Origin: Magnolia sinica
Taxonomy: Eukaryota; Streptophyta; Magnoliopsida; Magnoliales; Magnoliaceae
Assembly: GCF_029962835.1 (NCBI RefSeq)
Contig: NC_080591.1
Location: 41,795,501-41,859,500 of the forward strand
Reading direction: 5' to 3'
Length of the DNA stretch: 64,000 bases
Under the pieces are notes generated by a model. It was not told where the DNA came from. It saw only the letters and a list, made by a program, of their open reading frames with translations, and did not search any database. The translations under genes and the position numbers were made by a program. Of the stretch, positions 11,360 through 23,249 are shown piece by piece. Within the stretch, counting starts at the first letter, position 1. Each line of letters opens with the position of its first letter.

Positions 11360-12400
11360 ACGATCAAACATCTCAAAAAAAGTATAAAAAAAAAAATTAA
11401 AAAAAAAAAAAACAAGTCTGGCGGTTAAAAAAATAAAAAAGGAGTGGAGTCATAATAGGAAAAACTTCAGTACATGCTGGCCCGACCACCGACAGGCTAA
11501 CCTGCTGCAAAACTTCTAGGGTGATCAGTCTCTTGCAGTCCCGCTGAGCGGTAGGTCATTCTCGAGCGTTGCTAACCTACTGAAGGAGAGGAGTTGGAAG
11601 TTTAGGTTGAGATCTGGAAAAAGTTGTAAAAAAAAACAACAGGATGAGTTAGATACTCATTGAAAATCGAAACAAAATAAGGCAAGTACAAGACCACAGC
11701 TCAGGTTCCGACCTGAGAGGGCGAACAAGGTGGGAACTCTTGACTGCAGTCTTCTCAGTTTTGACATAGAAGCTTTCCACTCTCTCGACGCGAAGAACCA
11801 CATGTCCTTCTAGCCCTTGTTGGAGAATGGGTAATTTGTTATAATAGCCTAGCCCTTGTTCAGCCAGGAGGAAAAGTAATACCAGCCTCGAGACTTATGG
11901 CTACTCTTGGATTGGTACAAGTAGAGGAGATCTTCGACAGATAGCTCAGAGTTGCCGACTTGCTGCCATAGATTATAACATCCTCCATACATTAGGGTTG
12001 AGCTATCCTGGAGCAAGCCTCAAGCGGTGCAGCACTTCTCTCACCAATGGATGTAAAGGTACCCACATGTCGTAAGCAAAAAAAAAAACGGGGGGGGGGG
12101 ATGGAAGGCTTGGGAGCTCCCTTGCTCATGGAAGCCGTAGCCCCACCGAACTCGAGACTGAATGGACTACAAGTCATCCGGCTACAAATAGGAGACAAAA
12201 ATATTGGCCGATAAGTCCACCCCTTGAGAAGACGAGGAGGTCACCTCTGCCTGAGGCAAAGAAGCCTCCTTAACACAAGGTGCCACCATCGGCGATGGTC
12301 CCCCCGATGAAGATAACCAGGAGTTTGTACTGTCATGTACAAACTCCCCATGAAAGGCCCCTGAAATAGAGGCCTCCCCAGAGTTCTCCCCGGATGACAT
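11360..12400 (-). pseudogene. Decayed 'putative gypsy-type transposon' protein (Transposase_28-like)
   Basis: From an ATG at 12400 (minus strand) the product starts MSSGENSGEASISG and is open to about 12185; similarity then continues through stops and frame changes to about 11360. Visible landmarks in order are a 'SRVRWGYGF' block, 'MWVPLHPLVREVLHRLRLAPG' with 'LNPNVWRML' after it, and a later 'GYYNKLPI...GLEGHVVLRVE' block. In the known family (putative gypsy-type transposon domain of plant non-autonomous LTR elements) the core reads 'PLHPFxxEVLxxLxLAPGQLxPNxWR', which this matches closely. Stops interrupt the Gln after APG and the segment after the Trp-Arg block. A poly-A tract (11384-11411) lies beyond the end. 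It is not functional. Confidence 0.65.
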
Positions 12401-13020
12401 GGAAAAGAGAAAACATAAAGAGGAAACACTAGAGAGGAAGGGATCAGACTGGTTCTTATTGGAAAAATTGATATCCAGCTGCTGCGAATCAATTAAGGAA
12501 GAAACATATGAAATAAAGGGAGAAATGAAGAAATAGGTCGGCAGAGCTTGGATTTCACGAAATCAAGTAAGCGCACAATGAGAGGAGAAGTCTCTACTTA
12601 TAAACAACCAAGTAGCAGTGCATAAAATGCTAACAATATCCATAAAAGCACAAGGAGGCACCTCGATTAACGAGCTCTTATATGTAGCGACACAATGTTC
12701 GCCCAAGTGAAGCATTAAATGGTCGAGCTACAATACGTGTCCGCCCGTGAATCGCTCGAGAGCCGAACAACACTCGCCACTCAATGGGTGTCACCTCGTA
12801 CTACGAAACCACCAACACTCGCCACTCAATGGGTGTCACCTCGTACTACAAAACCACCATCATATCTTCTTCAATTTCCGTAATAGACGCCGCCATTTTC
12901 GGTTCCCGTCCCCATCATTAGACAGAAAAAATCTAAAAAGAAAAAGTTCGGGTTGCCTGCGGTTTGAAGCTTCGAATCTCGCACTATTAAGGCTCTAATT
13001 TTCTAGACTTGCAAACATCA
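12401..13020 (-). promoter_or_regulatory. Leader and probable promoter of the Transposase_28-like element
   Basis: On the minus strand a TATA-like tttataagt lies at about 12596-12605, some 200 bases before the ATG at 12400, and the intervening leader is pyrimidine-rich just before the ATG (ttttctcttttcc). The second relative at 22683-22884 has the same order: ctataaatac, about 200 bases, a pyrimidine-rich run, then the start region. That shared layout supports the reading. The LTR limits were not found. Confidence 0.4.
12768..12857. repeat. 45-bp tandem duplication
   Basis: Two copies (12768-12812, 12813-12857) of a unit starting caacactcgccactcaatgg; they differ by one base (tacgaaacc/tacaaaacc), so the event is recent relative to the surrounding decay. 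Confidence 0.9.
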
Positions 13021-15369
13021 AGCTCGGAAGTAGGGAGCAACTATTATGGAGAAAATCGAGCTAACTTGTCATAGAGGAACATAGGCTTCAAGGAGGGGAT
13101 CTCAAAATGACACTAACTAAAGTATCACCCGAACGGGCTCCTCAAGTTTTAGACATATCAATCATACAAGATTAGCCTACCCGAGGGGCTAATGCCAACC
13201 TCATGCCCAAGAACCAAGCTCTAAGAAGTGACCCATCTGCCGAGTTGAACTCTTCAAAGATAGAACTTGATGACCTCCTTAGCTGATCAGACCGAACTCA
13301 ACTTAGGAAGAGGGATACCAGGAGAGAATCCCACGTCGTATCAAGAAAGGATAAATCTGACAAGAACTTAGTCTAAAATCACACCAACTAAGGTGGGCTC
13401 AATAACATTATCGGAAGTAGATCCCCATTCGAATTTGGATCCTTTAACATACCTGATAGATCCTATTAAGATATGGAAGCTCAGCTCAAAAACTGCCTGG
13501 GCATCCTATAGATAACTCACACGCCTATGGAGAAGGTAGGCACAAAAACCTCTCATTGAAGTCCTACTTCTATGATAATCTGACCTACCTAATTTAGGAA
13601 TCGAAGGTTCCTTGTCCAACACGGGCACCCCATTGCCCTTTGCATTCCACTGGCGCAGGCACTCGTACATCCATGAGTAGATTTCCTACTCATCCACATT
13701 CTAGTTTATGTTATATTAATACTACCCTAATGGGCTATTCAAACAGGCTAATAGCCTGTACATTTGCCCTGTCCAGATATTTTTTTAAAAGAGAAATTCT
13801 TTCTTAATAAAGATGCAAGAGAGGAATAAGGAAAGGAGGGGCCTGGGTATGCCTATCTTTAAATTTGAATTTGGCAATTTCTGCCAAAGACGACCGAGAA
13901 AGAAGATACGCATGTGGAGTAAAGAAAGGGTAATCCATGTGAGGTCACTTAGTGGGCCCACGAGCCTACGTCCACCGATTGACAAGGGTGGGTGGGGTGC
14001 ACATGGCTCCAAGGCCGTGTAGGCATTGGCAAACGCTCCGGTAATATTCTACAGTAGGTTGATGCTGATAGTCTTAGGCCTGATTAAGCCAAAAACCCAA
14101 TTGCATTTGGTGGCGTGGCGTGAACTTCTAGAAGCGACCGCACTTATTACGTTACCTACCTTTATGTTCTGATTCTGTAGATTAGAAGATGGGAAGAGCG
14201 ATACCCTAAGTTTAGTCTCTCGAGTGCAAATAGCAGCACGTGTGTAACATCAGAGCCTTCCATCATGTGACTCTTAGTGTGTACTTACTTCCTGCTAAAA
14301 AAGGTAGGCGAGTCAGATAATCAAAAAGGCCACACATGTGCAGAAAACATGGAGCACGGTCAATTTTTCCAAACCGTTCATTTTTTAGTATGCATGTGGC
14401 CTATCTGATGACCGCACGGGCACAAATTTTAGACATGACAACTGCAGTGTGCATGATGGACGTCTCACGATGAGCAACTTATATATCACGCACGCTTAAT
14501 TCACTCACACGTATGAGGCGATTACACTTAGAAGGTACACTCGTTTCTCGCATAAAGAAAAAGAAAGGCAGGAATTGATGGAAGAAGGCAAAGGTAGTTG
14601 TCTTGTATCGCGTCATCTTTTTACCAACCACCAACCACCACTGCTCATGTTCTCCTTTCCAATTCGCGGCACAAAAAGAGCCAACGTCTGTACAAGTAGG
14701 TAGGGTTTGGGTTAAGGGTTTGTAAAAAAGAAAATAATAATAATAATAATTTAAAAAAAAAAAAAAACACACGTCACTATGAGTTGGAATCGTAGCTTTT
14801 TCACGTGGCCAAGTTGATGATGGAAGCTCCCTTTCACTACGAGTCAATCGGAAAGGGTGGAATTATAGGATCTTCCACCGGAGTATATGTCGAAGCATGT
14901 TGGGGATTCCCTGCCTGCGTCAACACGTGGCACACATGCGTGAGATCAAAACCGTCCACTTGTGCTTCCAACAGTGAATGTGCTATCGTAAAAATATCAC
15001 AATGTTTAGACGACTGTAGCATTTTTGCTAAGTGGAATGTAAATGAATGCTAAGATACACTTATTAGATTATTAGGAAAATCCAACGTAAGAAAATTTTG
15101 GTTTGGGGTCAACCGACGGACGAGTCCACACGTGATGAGGAAGTAAACCGCCCCTTCGGTCCATCATTCAGTGATCTATGCATTTGGGCTGATGGGTTCC
15201 ATCGTTGATGGATAGTGGCACAGAATATGTGCTGGAATGGACGATTTTGACACGTGGCACGCAAATGGACGGTGAGAAAGAGCAAAGGTTTCCATCCATG
15301 CCGAGGCACAGGTACTATTATGATACCGTGTGACGGGTTATAGATTTCCGTCAAATAGGCTACACCGTT
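13021..15369. other. Unassigned intergenic or decayed transposon DNA
   Basis: No gene could be supported. 13020-13640 has the flavour of an old LTR (gggagcaactattatgga, typical wording of many plant gypsy LTRs). A short A/T-only tract (AAT repeats then poly-A) lies at 14728-14767. 15100-15360 carries gtggg/cacgtgg-type sequence common around the MITEs to the right. Confidence 0.4.
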
Positions 15370-15906
15370 GGGCGCGGATCGGGAACTTAGGAGCTAATTA
15401 GAGACGGACGATCCTGTAATGGTATATGTGGGGCTCACCATAATGTAAATGTTTTATCCACGCTTTTCATCCATTTTGAAAGACCATCTTATCCGACGAG
15501 CCTAAAAATGAAGTAAATTGGATCTTCAATGGACCACAAAACAGGAATATCTCGGGATTGAACTCTTACTATTAAAAACTTTGTAAGGCTTACGGTGATG
15601 CTTATTTGCCATCCCACCTGTTCATAAGGTCACATACACCTGTACGAAGGAAAATCATCTTGATCCAAAACTGTTGTACCTTGGTAGTTTTCAACCGTAA
15701 GATTTCAATCCCCACTTACTTCTTGTGGTGTGGTCCATTTAATCCTTCAATCTACTTCATTTTTTAGCTCATTTCATAAGACGATCTTTCAAAATGGATG
15801 GACGGTGTGGATAGAACATTTACATCACAGTGGGCCCACAGAGCTCCTGACAGGATCTTCCGTCTCTAGATAGGTCGTGGAAGGGGGTATTACCCAATCC
15901 GCGCCC
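15370..15906. mobile_element. Mutator-like MITE with 9-bp target duplication
   Basis: A 537-bp element flanked by TACACCGTT at 15361-15369 and at 15907-15915. It starts GGGCGCGGATCGGG and ends CCCAATCCGCGCCC. The two ends form inverted repeats well over 100 bases long (for example 'gatcctgt', 'atgtaaatgtt', 'tatccac', 'ccattttgaaaga' recur in reverse complement at matching distances). Nine-base duplications with long inverted repeats are the hallmark of Mutator-like elements. No transposase frame is inside, so it is non-autonomous. Confidence 0.9.
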
Positions 15907-16134
15907 TACACCGTTAGATATTCTGTTTACAGTAGGCTATTTTGCACCCCAGGTGGGCCAAGGTCACGTGTATAAAATAAATGGATGGCTAGAAAACAAT
16001 TGTTTTAGATATCAGTTTATTGGTATGGCTAACCTGGATTGTCAAACAGTGATAGGGGAAGGTTCAGATCTCACACCATATGCGATACTGACACATTTGA
16101 CTGCACGTGGATGGCCAGATACCACACGCATGTG

Positions 16135-16629
16135 GGAGCGGATTGCCTGTGACCCGAGCACTGAGATATTCCTGTGCCCGGGGATGTGTGGGCCCACAGA
16201 GATGTACTTGAAAAATCCACTCCGTCCATCTGTTTTTTAAGATCACAAAAGAATAGGAGTATAAAAATCAGGAAGATCCAAAACTCATGTGGGCCATACC
16301 AAACGAAAAAGTGGAGATTGAAAGCTTGGGGGCGACGGAAGTTTTGTATCAGGATAATATTTGTGGAAAAAAGTTTATCTGGCTGTTAGTAAACCCGTGA
16401 ACAGTTTGGATGGCACATAAACATTATGGTCAGCTCCAGAATGGTTTCAACGATGGACGTTTCTGTTTCCACTGTTTCATTTAGTATGGCCCACCTGAGA
16501 ATCCTGTCCTACTTTGATCTTTCAAAACAGATGGACGGAGTGGATTTGTCAATTACATCTCTACCGGCCCCACACAGCCTCAGGCACAGCAATATCTCTC
16601 AGCCCGGGGTCACAGGCAATCCGCTTCTC
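16135..16629. mobile_element. Second Mutator-like MITE with 9-bp target duplication
   Basis: A 495-bp element between ACGCATGTG at 16126-16134 and at 16630-16638. Left end GGAGCGGATTGCCTGTGACC, right end the reverse complement with small differences (ggtcacaggcaatccgctt). Inner inverted repeats include 'aaatccactccgtccatctg'. The core of the element (ttttgatc, aaaacagatggacgg) resembles the element at 15370-15906, but the tips differ, so they are sister subfamilies. No coding capacity. Confidence 0.88.
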
Positions 16630-17194
16630 ACGCATGTGGGCTTACCGAACTCAAACAGCACCCTTAAACGATGACTGGTGTCAGTCCTTAAGACCCGATG
16701 TAGAAACCCGTGTATAGAATGGAAAACTCGAGAAATAATGCAAATCCTCAGGCGGAAGATCCCACGGTAGAGAGAGAGAGAGAGAAGGTCCGTAGGACGT
16801 CGAAGGATAAGGAGGTGTGGGCCCCACAATAGACGGTGATGGATAAAGTGCTTGTTGTACAAAATTCGGGGCGCCTAACATGGTAAAGGTATCACCCCAG
16901 TCTGTACCGTCCTCACCCACTAACTGACAAGTATGGTGTAGGAGTGAATACCAGAATGAGGTAGGTTTGGATAAGTCTTGCCAATTCTACACGCGTGTAT
17001 AACAACTATAACCTAGCTCCATACGTGCCTCTAATGTAAACGTGTGCCTTACCTGATCAGCCTTCTAGCCTAATTCTTCATGGGCTAAGTGTATTTACGC
17101 ACTGGGGCCCACATAATGGAAGGCTTGGATCGGAGTCATGCATGAAGGGACGCCAATTGCCTGCGTCCCCCCAACAAGAAGTTGTGTACGTTGA

Positions 17195-17405
17195 AGCTAT
17201 GTGGAGCCACTATGACTAACAAATCCATTCCATCCATCATCTTTGAAAGATCACAGTACGACAGGAGCTAAAATATGAGGCAAATCCAAGTATCAGGTGG
17301 ACCACGAAACAATGAAAATGAAACGCCCGCCCTTGAAAACTTTCCGAAGCCTCGTGATGTTTACATGACATCGAAACCGTTGATGTGGTTATTCCCACTG
17401 GAATT
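17195..17405. mobile_element. Fragment related to the two Mutator-like MITEs
   Basis: Sequence order 'ccatccatcatctttgaaagatca', 'gagctaaaatatgaggcaaatcc', 'ggtggaccac', 'cgcccgcccttgaaaactttc' parallels the left half of the MITE at 15370-15906. I could not find a matching right half or target duplication. Confidence 0.5.
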
Positions 17406-20400
17406 AACTGAAAACAACTTTTTTGTTATTCCACGGAGGTTTTAATGTTAGGCATTCAATCCCCAATGTATCTGTTCTTCTAGCCTATCTTAACCTTAGA
17501 TCTGCCAATTTTTATTTTATTTTTATTTTTAATCTTCCATCCTATTATGAGTTTGAGAAACTGATGGAACGGAACCTATAGCTGGCCTGGTGCACAACGC
17601 AATTTCGCGTCCATACGGAGGAAAGGGGACTCGGCCGGCTGTAGATGCGTGTCGTATTAAGAAACCTGGGTCAGCGGATACACTTCCTTTCTTTTGTACA
17701 CGCGAGGATAAGAATCATATAATCGTTAAGGTATGAGTGCAGGGCAAAGCGAAGGTGCACATGACAATATCTGGCAGTCCCTAACTAACGAACTTTCTCA
17801 CCTTTCTTTAAATGCGATTTGGTTACCTACCAAACATATCACATGTTCCCCGCACTTCTCCGACGTGGAACTTAACTTTGTTGTTCATATCTCTAAAAAC
17901 CTATATTAATAAATAAAAGCATATATATATTAATATGGCAATGCCCCCACAAAATTAGAAAACACAGCAAATATGAAATAAGTGAAACCCGTTTCACACC
18001 CGCCTTTCATCGTCATGCTTCTTTGGCGAGGAAGCTCCTCGGGGGTTGTGAAAGGGTCTTTGGTAGAATGTCGGAGCTTCATTAGGAACTACCTCAAGAA
18101 TGGCCAGATTAATCACACGTGCCCACATGTGTGATTGATCTAGCCATTGATGAGGTAGTGCGTACTTTGGTCATTCTATGTGCCAAAAATTAGTTATTAC
18201 ACTTATTATAATAAGAATAGCTGAGATGTGATCAATTGTGGAGATGAGCCCACCTATAGACCTGCATAGAAATAAGAAAATGTAGATAACGAGGGAAGTC
18301 GATGACGGCCATGGACCCTCCGATGCCTAAGTCAAGTAGGTAGATTCGGATTAAAAGGCTTGATCTTGGGTTTATTTTCTTACCTCCCTTCAGTTACAGT
18401 GGGTGTACTTATAAGATCCTTAGGTGGTTTTACGACTTGCGTATTCTTATGGGATTCATTGGAGGGTTCTTATTTGGATAGAAATCTACCTTTGAAAATA
18501 TCATTGAGCCCGCATAGGTTGGCAAGATCTTCTAATAAAATCGTACTTAATCTTTCCTTTCTTGGTTTGAAGCGGGATTCTCTTTGGGTTTCTTATCCTG
18601 CCTCTAGCCGTGGTTGATCCGGTCAACTCTTCCATTAAGCAGCTCAGTTCGGAGCCAGCTTAGGGCACATTTCTTCATTGGGAGAATCACTTTGTACCAA
18701 CCCGAACTTTTCAATACCCGAGTATTGAAAGTTTTTTAGTGTTACCATGAAATTTAACTTAATAAGTACACGTATGCGATACCAATCTAGTTATCCTAAC
18801 CTTACATCTATTCTCCAATGCAAATATGACCGTTTGGAATAATCTCCCTTCATAGATCAGGTCATCCGACCGTTGATTTTAAGACAAGACCATCCATCAG
18901 GTGGTTCGATATATATGTCGTCCCTTAATTAAATTATTGAATAACTCTCTATCCATAATGATTTAGATGTAAGTCCTTTTGTAAAAACTATTTAAGAATG
19001 TGCATGTAACTATGTAAGACCATTAGGTTCCACAAAACCCTTAGATCAGCAATAATTATGAAAATGTCATTAACCTATACCCTTAAATTCCAAATCACAT
19101 GGTTCTCATGATCTGTTTCATTGAAAATTGTATATCAGGCCTAATTATCATAAATTAATTATACATGTCAAATTTTAGCCCTTGGATCAGCAAGATCAAT
19201 GGTTAAAACAAATATTCACTTGAGATGGCCCACCTAAGACTTGCATCCGCCTCATACTCTGATATGGGCCTTAATGAGAGACAAAAAAATGAATGAATAA
19301 AGTGGATTTACCCTGGACCACATGTGGGCCCCACATATAGACGATGTGTGTGTATAGGGAGTGCACACCCGCACCACACCAAAATCGAATACCCAGTAAA
19401 AGGAAGTGGACCTGACCATTTTCTTTAAAAAAGGCTCCCACCCGCATCTGGACGAACGGACAGCGTCCGTTTGGGACATGTGGTGGCCCACCATAACCGT
19501 CCATCACATGCAGACCTCACCTCCAACCAAGATGCAGTGAACGACAAAGCAAAACACACCATGATCAACCGTGGGAGGACCACCAGAACGCGAATCGGCC
19601 TCAAACTTTGGGCCATTACCCGAAACTCCCTACCAGGCCAAAGAACGGAGCAGATCCTCCAAAGAAATAATAGAAATGGGCCCCACAGACTACAGCAAGA
19701 ACTGAACTAAACCCTTCCGCACTTATTCTGTTTTTCTTTCCGCAAACAATAGAGAAAACGAAGCGTTCTCCTCACGCGTAGGAAAATGTGAGGCATTTTC
19801 CTGGCTCCAATTTGAGCCATCCAAATTGAGGAAAGTAGAGTTCCAATCGCCTCCACGTCGTCCAAAAGAAAGGAAGGCGAATGAAAACTGCGGCATCTGA
19901 TAGTTCCGCATGCAAGACAGTCGCACAACACAAGAAGAACGTCCACAAAATGCCACATCAAGACGATCAGATCGTTGATCTAGTGGGCCAGGGAACTATG
20001 AAAAGTGATCTCACGAAGTCCGGAAAGACTTCTTCGAACCCAAGTGTCCTGAAGAACGAATTTCCATTAACGTAAGCTCCTCCATCCCAACCGATCGCTG
20101 GATATTACGATCATTCTAATGTTCAAAAAACAATCTCGACCATCCATCTGTTAACCCTCTCAGGCCATCTCAACCTCCCAAAAAGGGTGGAGAAAAGACT
20201 CCACACAAACCAAGTTAAACCAAACCAGACCGCCCATAGAACGTAATACCTCACACAAGGAACGTTGCCTACCTACACACCCCTCTAACTCTACACAAGA
20301 TGGTTCCTAAAACTACAAATCTATATAAACATCCCACATCTGAAGTTAGGGGACACATCAGTAAAAAAAGAGAGATAGAAGGACAAAAAATGAGAGAGGC

Positions 20401-20980
20401 AGAGAGAGAAAGAGAGAGAGGAAGAGAGAAAGAGGGACATTTAACTGAGTTAACTCAACTTGGTACGGCCAGCTGATTAATTTAGTGCATCCGGACTTTC
20501 TACCAAGAAAAAGAAGAAGAAGACAAGGGTCGATTGGTCATGGATACGACCCGCCAACATTAGGCTGTCGGGTTAGAATCGTGAGACCAAGCAATGTAAG
20601 ATGCCCACCCCCTCTAGTACGAATTCTAATCTATAATAGTCTAGATTTAACTTCACCACATATTAAACCCTAGATTAAATTTAATCATTCAAGCCGTATG
20701 ATTTAGGACGAATGCCTGCATCTGAACACATAATTTTGGTAGTGAGCGATTAAGTAACCAAAGGTGAGGGGTTCCTTTAAGCTCACCTTGATTGAAGTTG
20801 ATATGATTTATCTTACCTTTTACATGTTTTCATGTTACAATGATTCTCTCCCTATAATTGTTTAATTTACCACTAACAATTATTTACCCTTTGAGAATTA
20901 TGGTATGATGTTAATTACGAGTGATCTTTATTATTTTATGTGGGGCAATCGATACAAGCCTTGCCCTTACCTTTACCAAT
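17406..20980. other. Unassigned intergenic DNA
   Basis: No gene is supported. An open frame of 85 codons at 18360-18617 (plus strand) has no domain I recognise; its Leu/Ser-rich product and lack of flanking splice signals leave it undecided. 19200-19720 carries dispersed 'gtgggccccac' and 'cccaccataaccgtccatc' phrases of the MITE type without clear ends. A GA-rich tract lies at 20365-20440. Confidence 0.4.
20365..20440. repeat. GA-rich low-complexity tract
   Basis: Purine-only run dominated by GAGA and GAAAGAGA. Confidence 0.8.
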
Positions 20981-21142
20981 TTTGTTGAGTTAGCCATTGC
21001 TCCTCTCCTCTTTTGTTAAGTTAGCCATTGCTACTCTCCTCTTTGTTGAGTTAGCCATTGCTACTCTCCTCTATGTTGAGTTAGCCATTGTTACTCTCCT
21101 CTTTTATTGAGTTAGTCATTATTACTCTCCTTCTTTATTATG
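20981..21142. repeat. 30/31-bp minisatellite, about five units
   Basis: Units beginning gttgagttagccattgctac and ending ctctcctctt start at 20984, 21015, 21045, 21075, 21106 and (degenerate) 21137, so the period is 30 or 31 bases. Units 2 to 4 are the most alike; the last two have drifted. Confidence 0.9.
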
Positions 21143-22682
21143 TTAGCCTTGTGCATCAACCTTTAAGGCTTGGGCATGTGTCTTGAAATTCCAAAGCTCT
21201 CATTATTCAATTTATTTTCTCTTTAGTGCAAGTATTATGTTGGGAATCCCACTTCTAGCGATCAAATAAATATCATGGACGTAATGTGGTTCGAGTAGCG
21301 GCCCCTGGGTCGACACATAATTTCATGAATTTTGGATAGTTGTGTACAAATCGATGTAAGTAATTCACAATGCGATTGGATGTTGTAAATAGTCATTCCG
21401 TGAACAAATCGTGTCATGTAATTCATTCGAGTCATGTATTGTTTCGTCTTGGGATACCCGCATAAATCCACGTTAACGTGGGACATGCCGACGAATCTCC
21501 GTAGAATGTGATGCGGGGTGAGCTAGATAACTCTAAATCATTTTTCACATTGTGGCGATCGCTAAGTGTAATGAACCGCATATACTTTGCTAGGCATGTA
21601 TCACATGTAAGTTGCTTATGCATATTGATACCTCTCGTAGTAGTGGAGTACAGGATGTATCAGAACCCTTACATTACTTTTATAAATCTCTTGAATTATT
21701 GTTAATCTTAAAAGATAACCATCACTATGAGTAGGTAGTTAACCCTCTCCAACCGTACAGATGATGCAGGTGATGCACAAATTGAAAATCTAGAAGACCA
21801 CATCCCTATAGAAGATTATATTGAATGAATAAGAAAGTAGTTTTTATGATTTAGTTTTCCATTCCATTATGAACTCAGTAATGTAATGACCTCCCATTGA
21901 GAGGGCATTTGGTAATTTGTTGAACTCTTTTACTCTGATGAAATAATAAGTACAGTCGATTTTTATTCTCGTGAATAGTTACCTTCATGAATGTAACTGG
22001 AAGTGATCTAAAAAAATAAATATAAATATAGGGTACGATTTCAAAGCATCCAATTCATTCAATTATTAACACCTGGTTTTCTCAAGCATGAGTATAAACT
22101 CTAACCGTGGAAATTTGGGATATTACACACTATATCATCTGAACTCTGTGCCATATCAACTTGAGACAAAAGTTCATCATAGTACTTTAGTCGGCTCAGC
22201 TTTGATATATTTCTCTTATGGTCAGTTACACTTCACACGTAGTGAACCAGTTTAGTTCTGCCCACAACAATTGCCCCCCACTTTTGAGCTCGTCCTAAAT
22301 GTGCTTGGGAAGTAAGAGCCTAAACTGGTCCGAAAGTACAAGAATCAAAATTCAACTTTCAAATATCCCTATCTTTTTCAAATTTCAAATCAAGTTTGGG
22401 TTTTTCATTTGCTAGTGAAGACGGATGCTAAAAGGTCAACGCTCGACGGAATTTGAAAAGACATGATTACTGTCGCGAGATACAAGGGGACGTGTATTAA
22501 TAGCAGGCCTCCATTCAGGTTCTAAACAAATCATGAGTCAACAACTGTGACTTGGGCCCACATGTTTGCACTCGGATGAGTTCCATGTTGTCATATGAGT
22601 GGCGCATCTATCGAAGCATCACCTCGGGCTCTCGTGCTGACACATGGCACTGTATAGTAGTAAATGCACGGTTTGTGGGCTC
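21143..22682. other. Unassigned DNA leading into a decayed transposon leader
   Basis: No coding DNA could be supported. The right part (22250-22680) reads like an LTR or promoter of the Transposase_28-like element that starts at 22683, but I could not fix its left limit. Confidence 0.35.
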
Positions 22683-23249
22683 TATAAATACTACGGTCCT
22701 CCCTTCTATTCATTTGTTTGATTTGTGAAGCACGATCTCTACCGATTAAATTCTGACTTCAGCTTGGTCCCATACCTCCTCTCCCCGATATCTGTTCGAA
22801 GTTACCATGTTGGAGCCTTTTTCGGTATGTTAAAGACCATTCCCTTTTCTTATTTTCCTCTTTCAAATATCTCCTCTATTTCTTTGTCTTCTGGGGAAGA
22901 TTCTAGTGCCACCATTGTCTCCGGTTTAGTACAAGAGGACTTAGTGGGCAGTCGCTCTGACTCTAGGTTTACACCGTCCATAAAGTCCGAGTCTCGAGAG
23001 CCTATCCCTTCACCTGAGGAGGAACCACCATCAAGAGTGGAACCATATGCTGGGGAGGCCTTCCTTACGACAAGTTGGGTCAGCCTCCTTGTCTTCTAGG
23101 GATATGGCCCTTATGGATTTTTATTTTTATTTTTTTTGTTCTAGGATGAGGATGGTTGACTTGTAGGCCGTTTGGTCAGAGTATATGATTCTCAGTTCGG
23201 TAACTTTCCCAAGCTGGTGAAGTTCTTGGTCGACCTCTCATGGGGGAGG
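22683..23249 (+). pseudogene. 5' end of a second Transposase_28-like element, cut by an Athila insertion
   Basis: A TATA-like ctataaata at 22682-22690 is followed by a pyrimidine-rich leader and, at 22884, by a reading frame LSSGEDSSATIVSG. This lines up with the start MSSGENSGEASISG of the element at 12400-11360; here the initiator is TTG instead of ATG. An acidic Ser/Pro/Glu-rich region follows (SESREPIPSPEEEPPSR) until a stop at 23097. The sequence ends abruptly at 23249 where the LTR of the Athila element begins. It is on the plus strand, opposite to the other copy. Confidence 0.5.

Noticed and set aside
14805-15053. An 82-codon Cys-containing frame resembling a small secreted peptide
   Set aside because: No signal peptide, irregular Cys spacing and surrounding transposon-like DNA.
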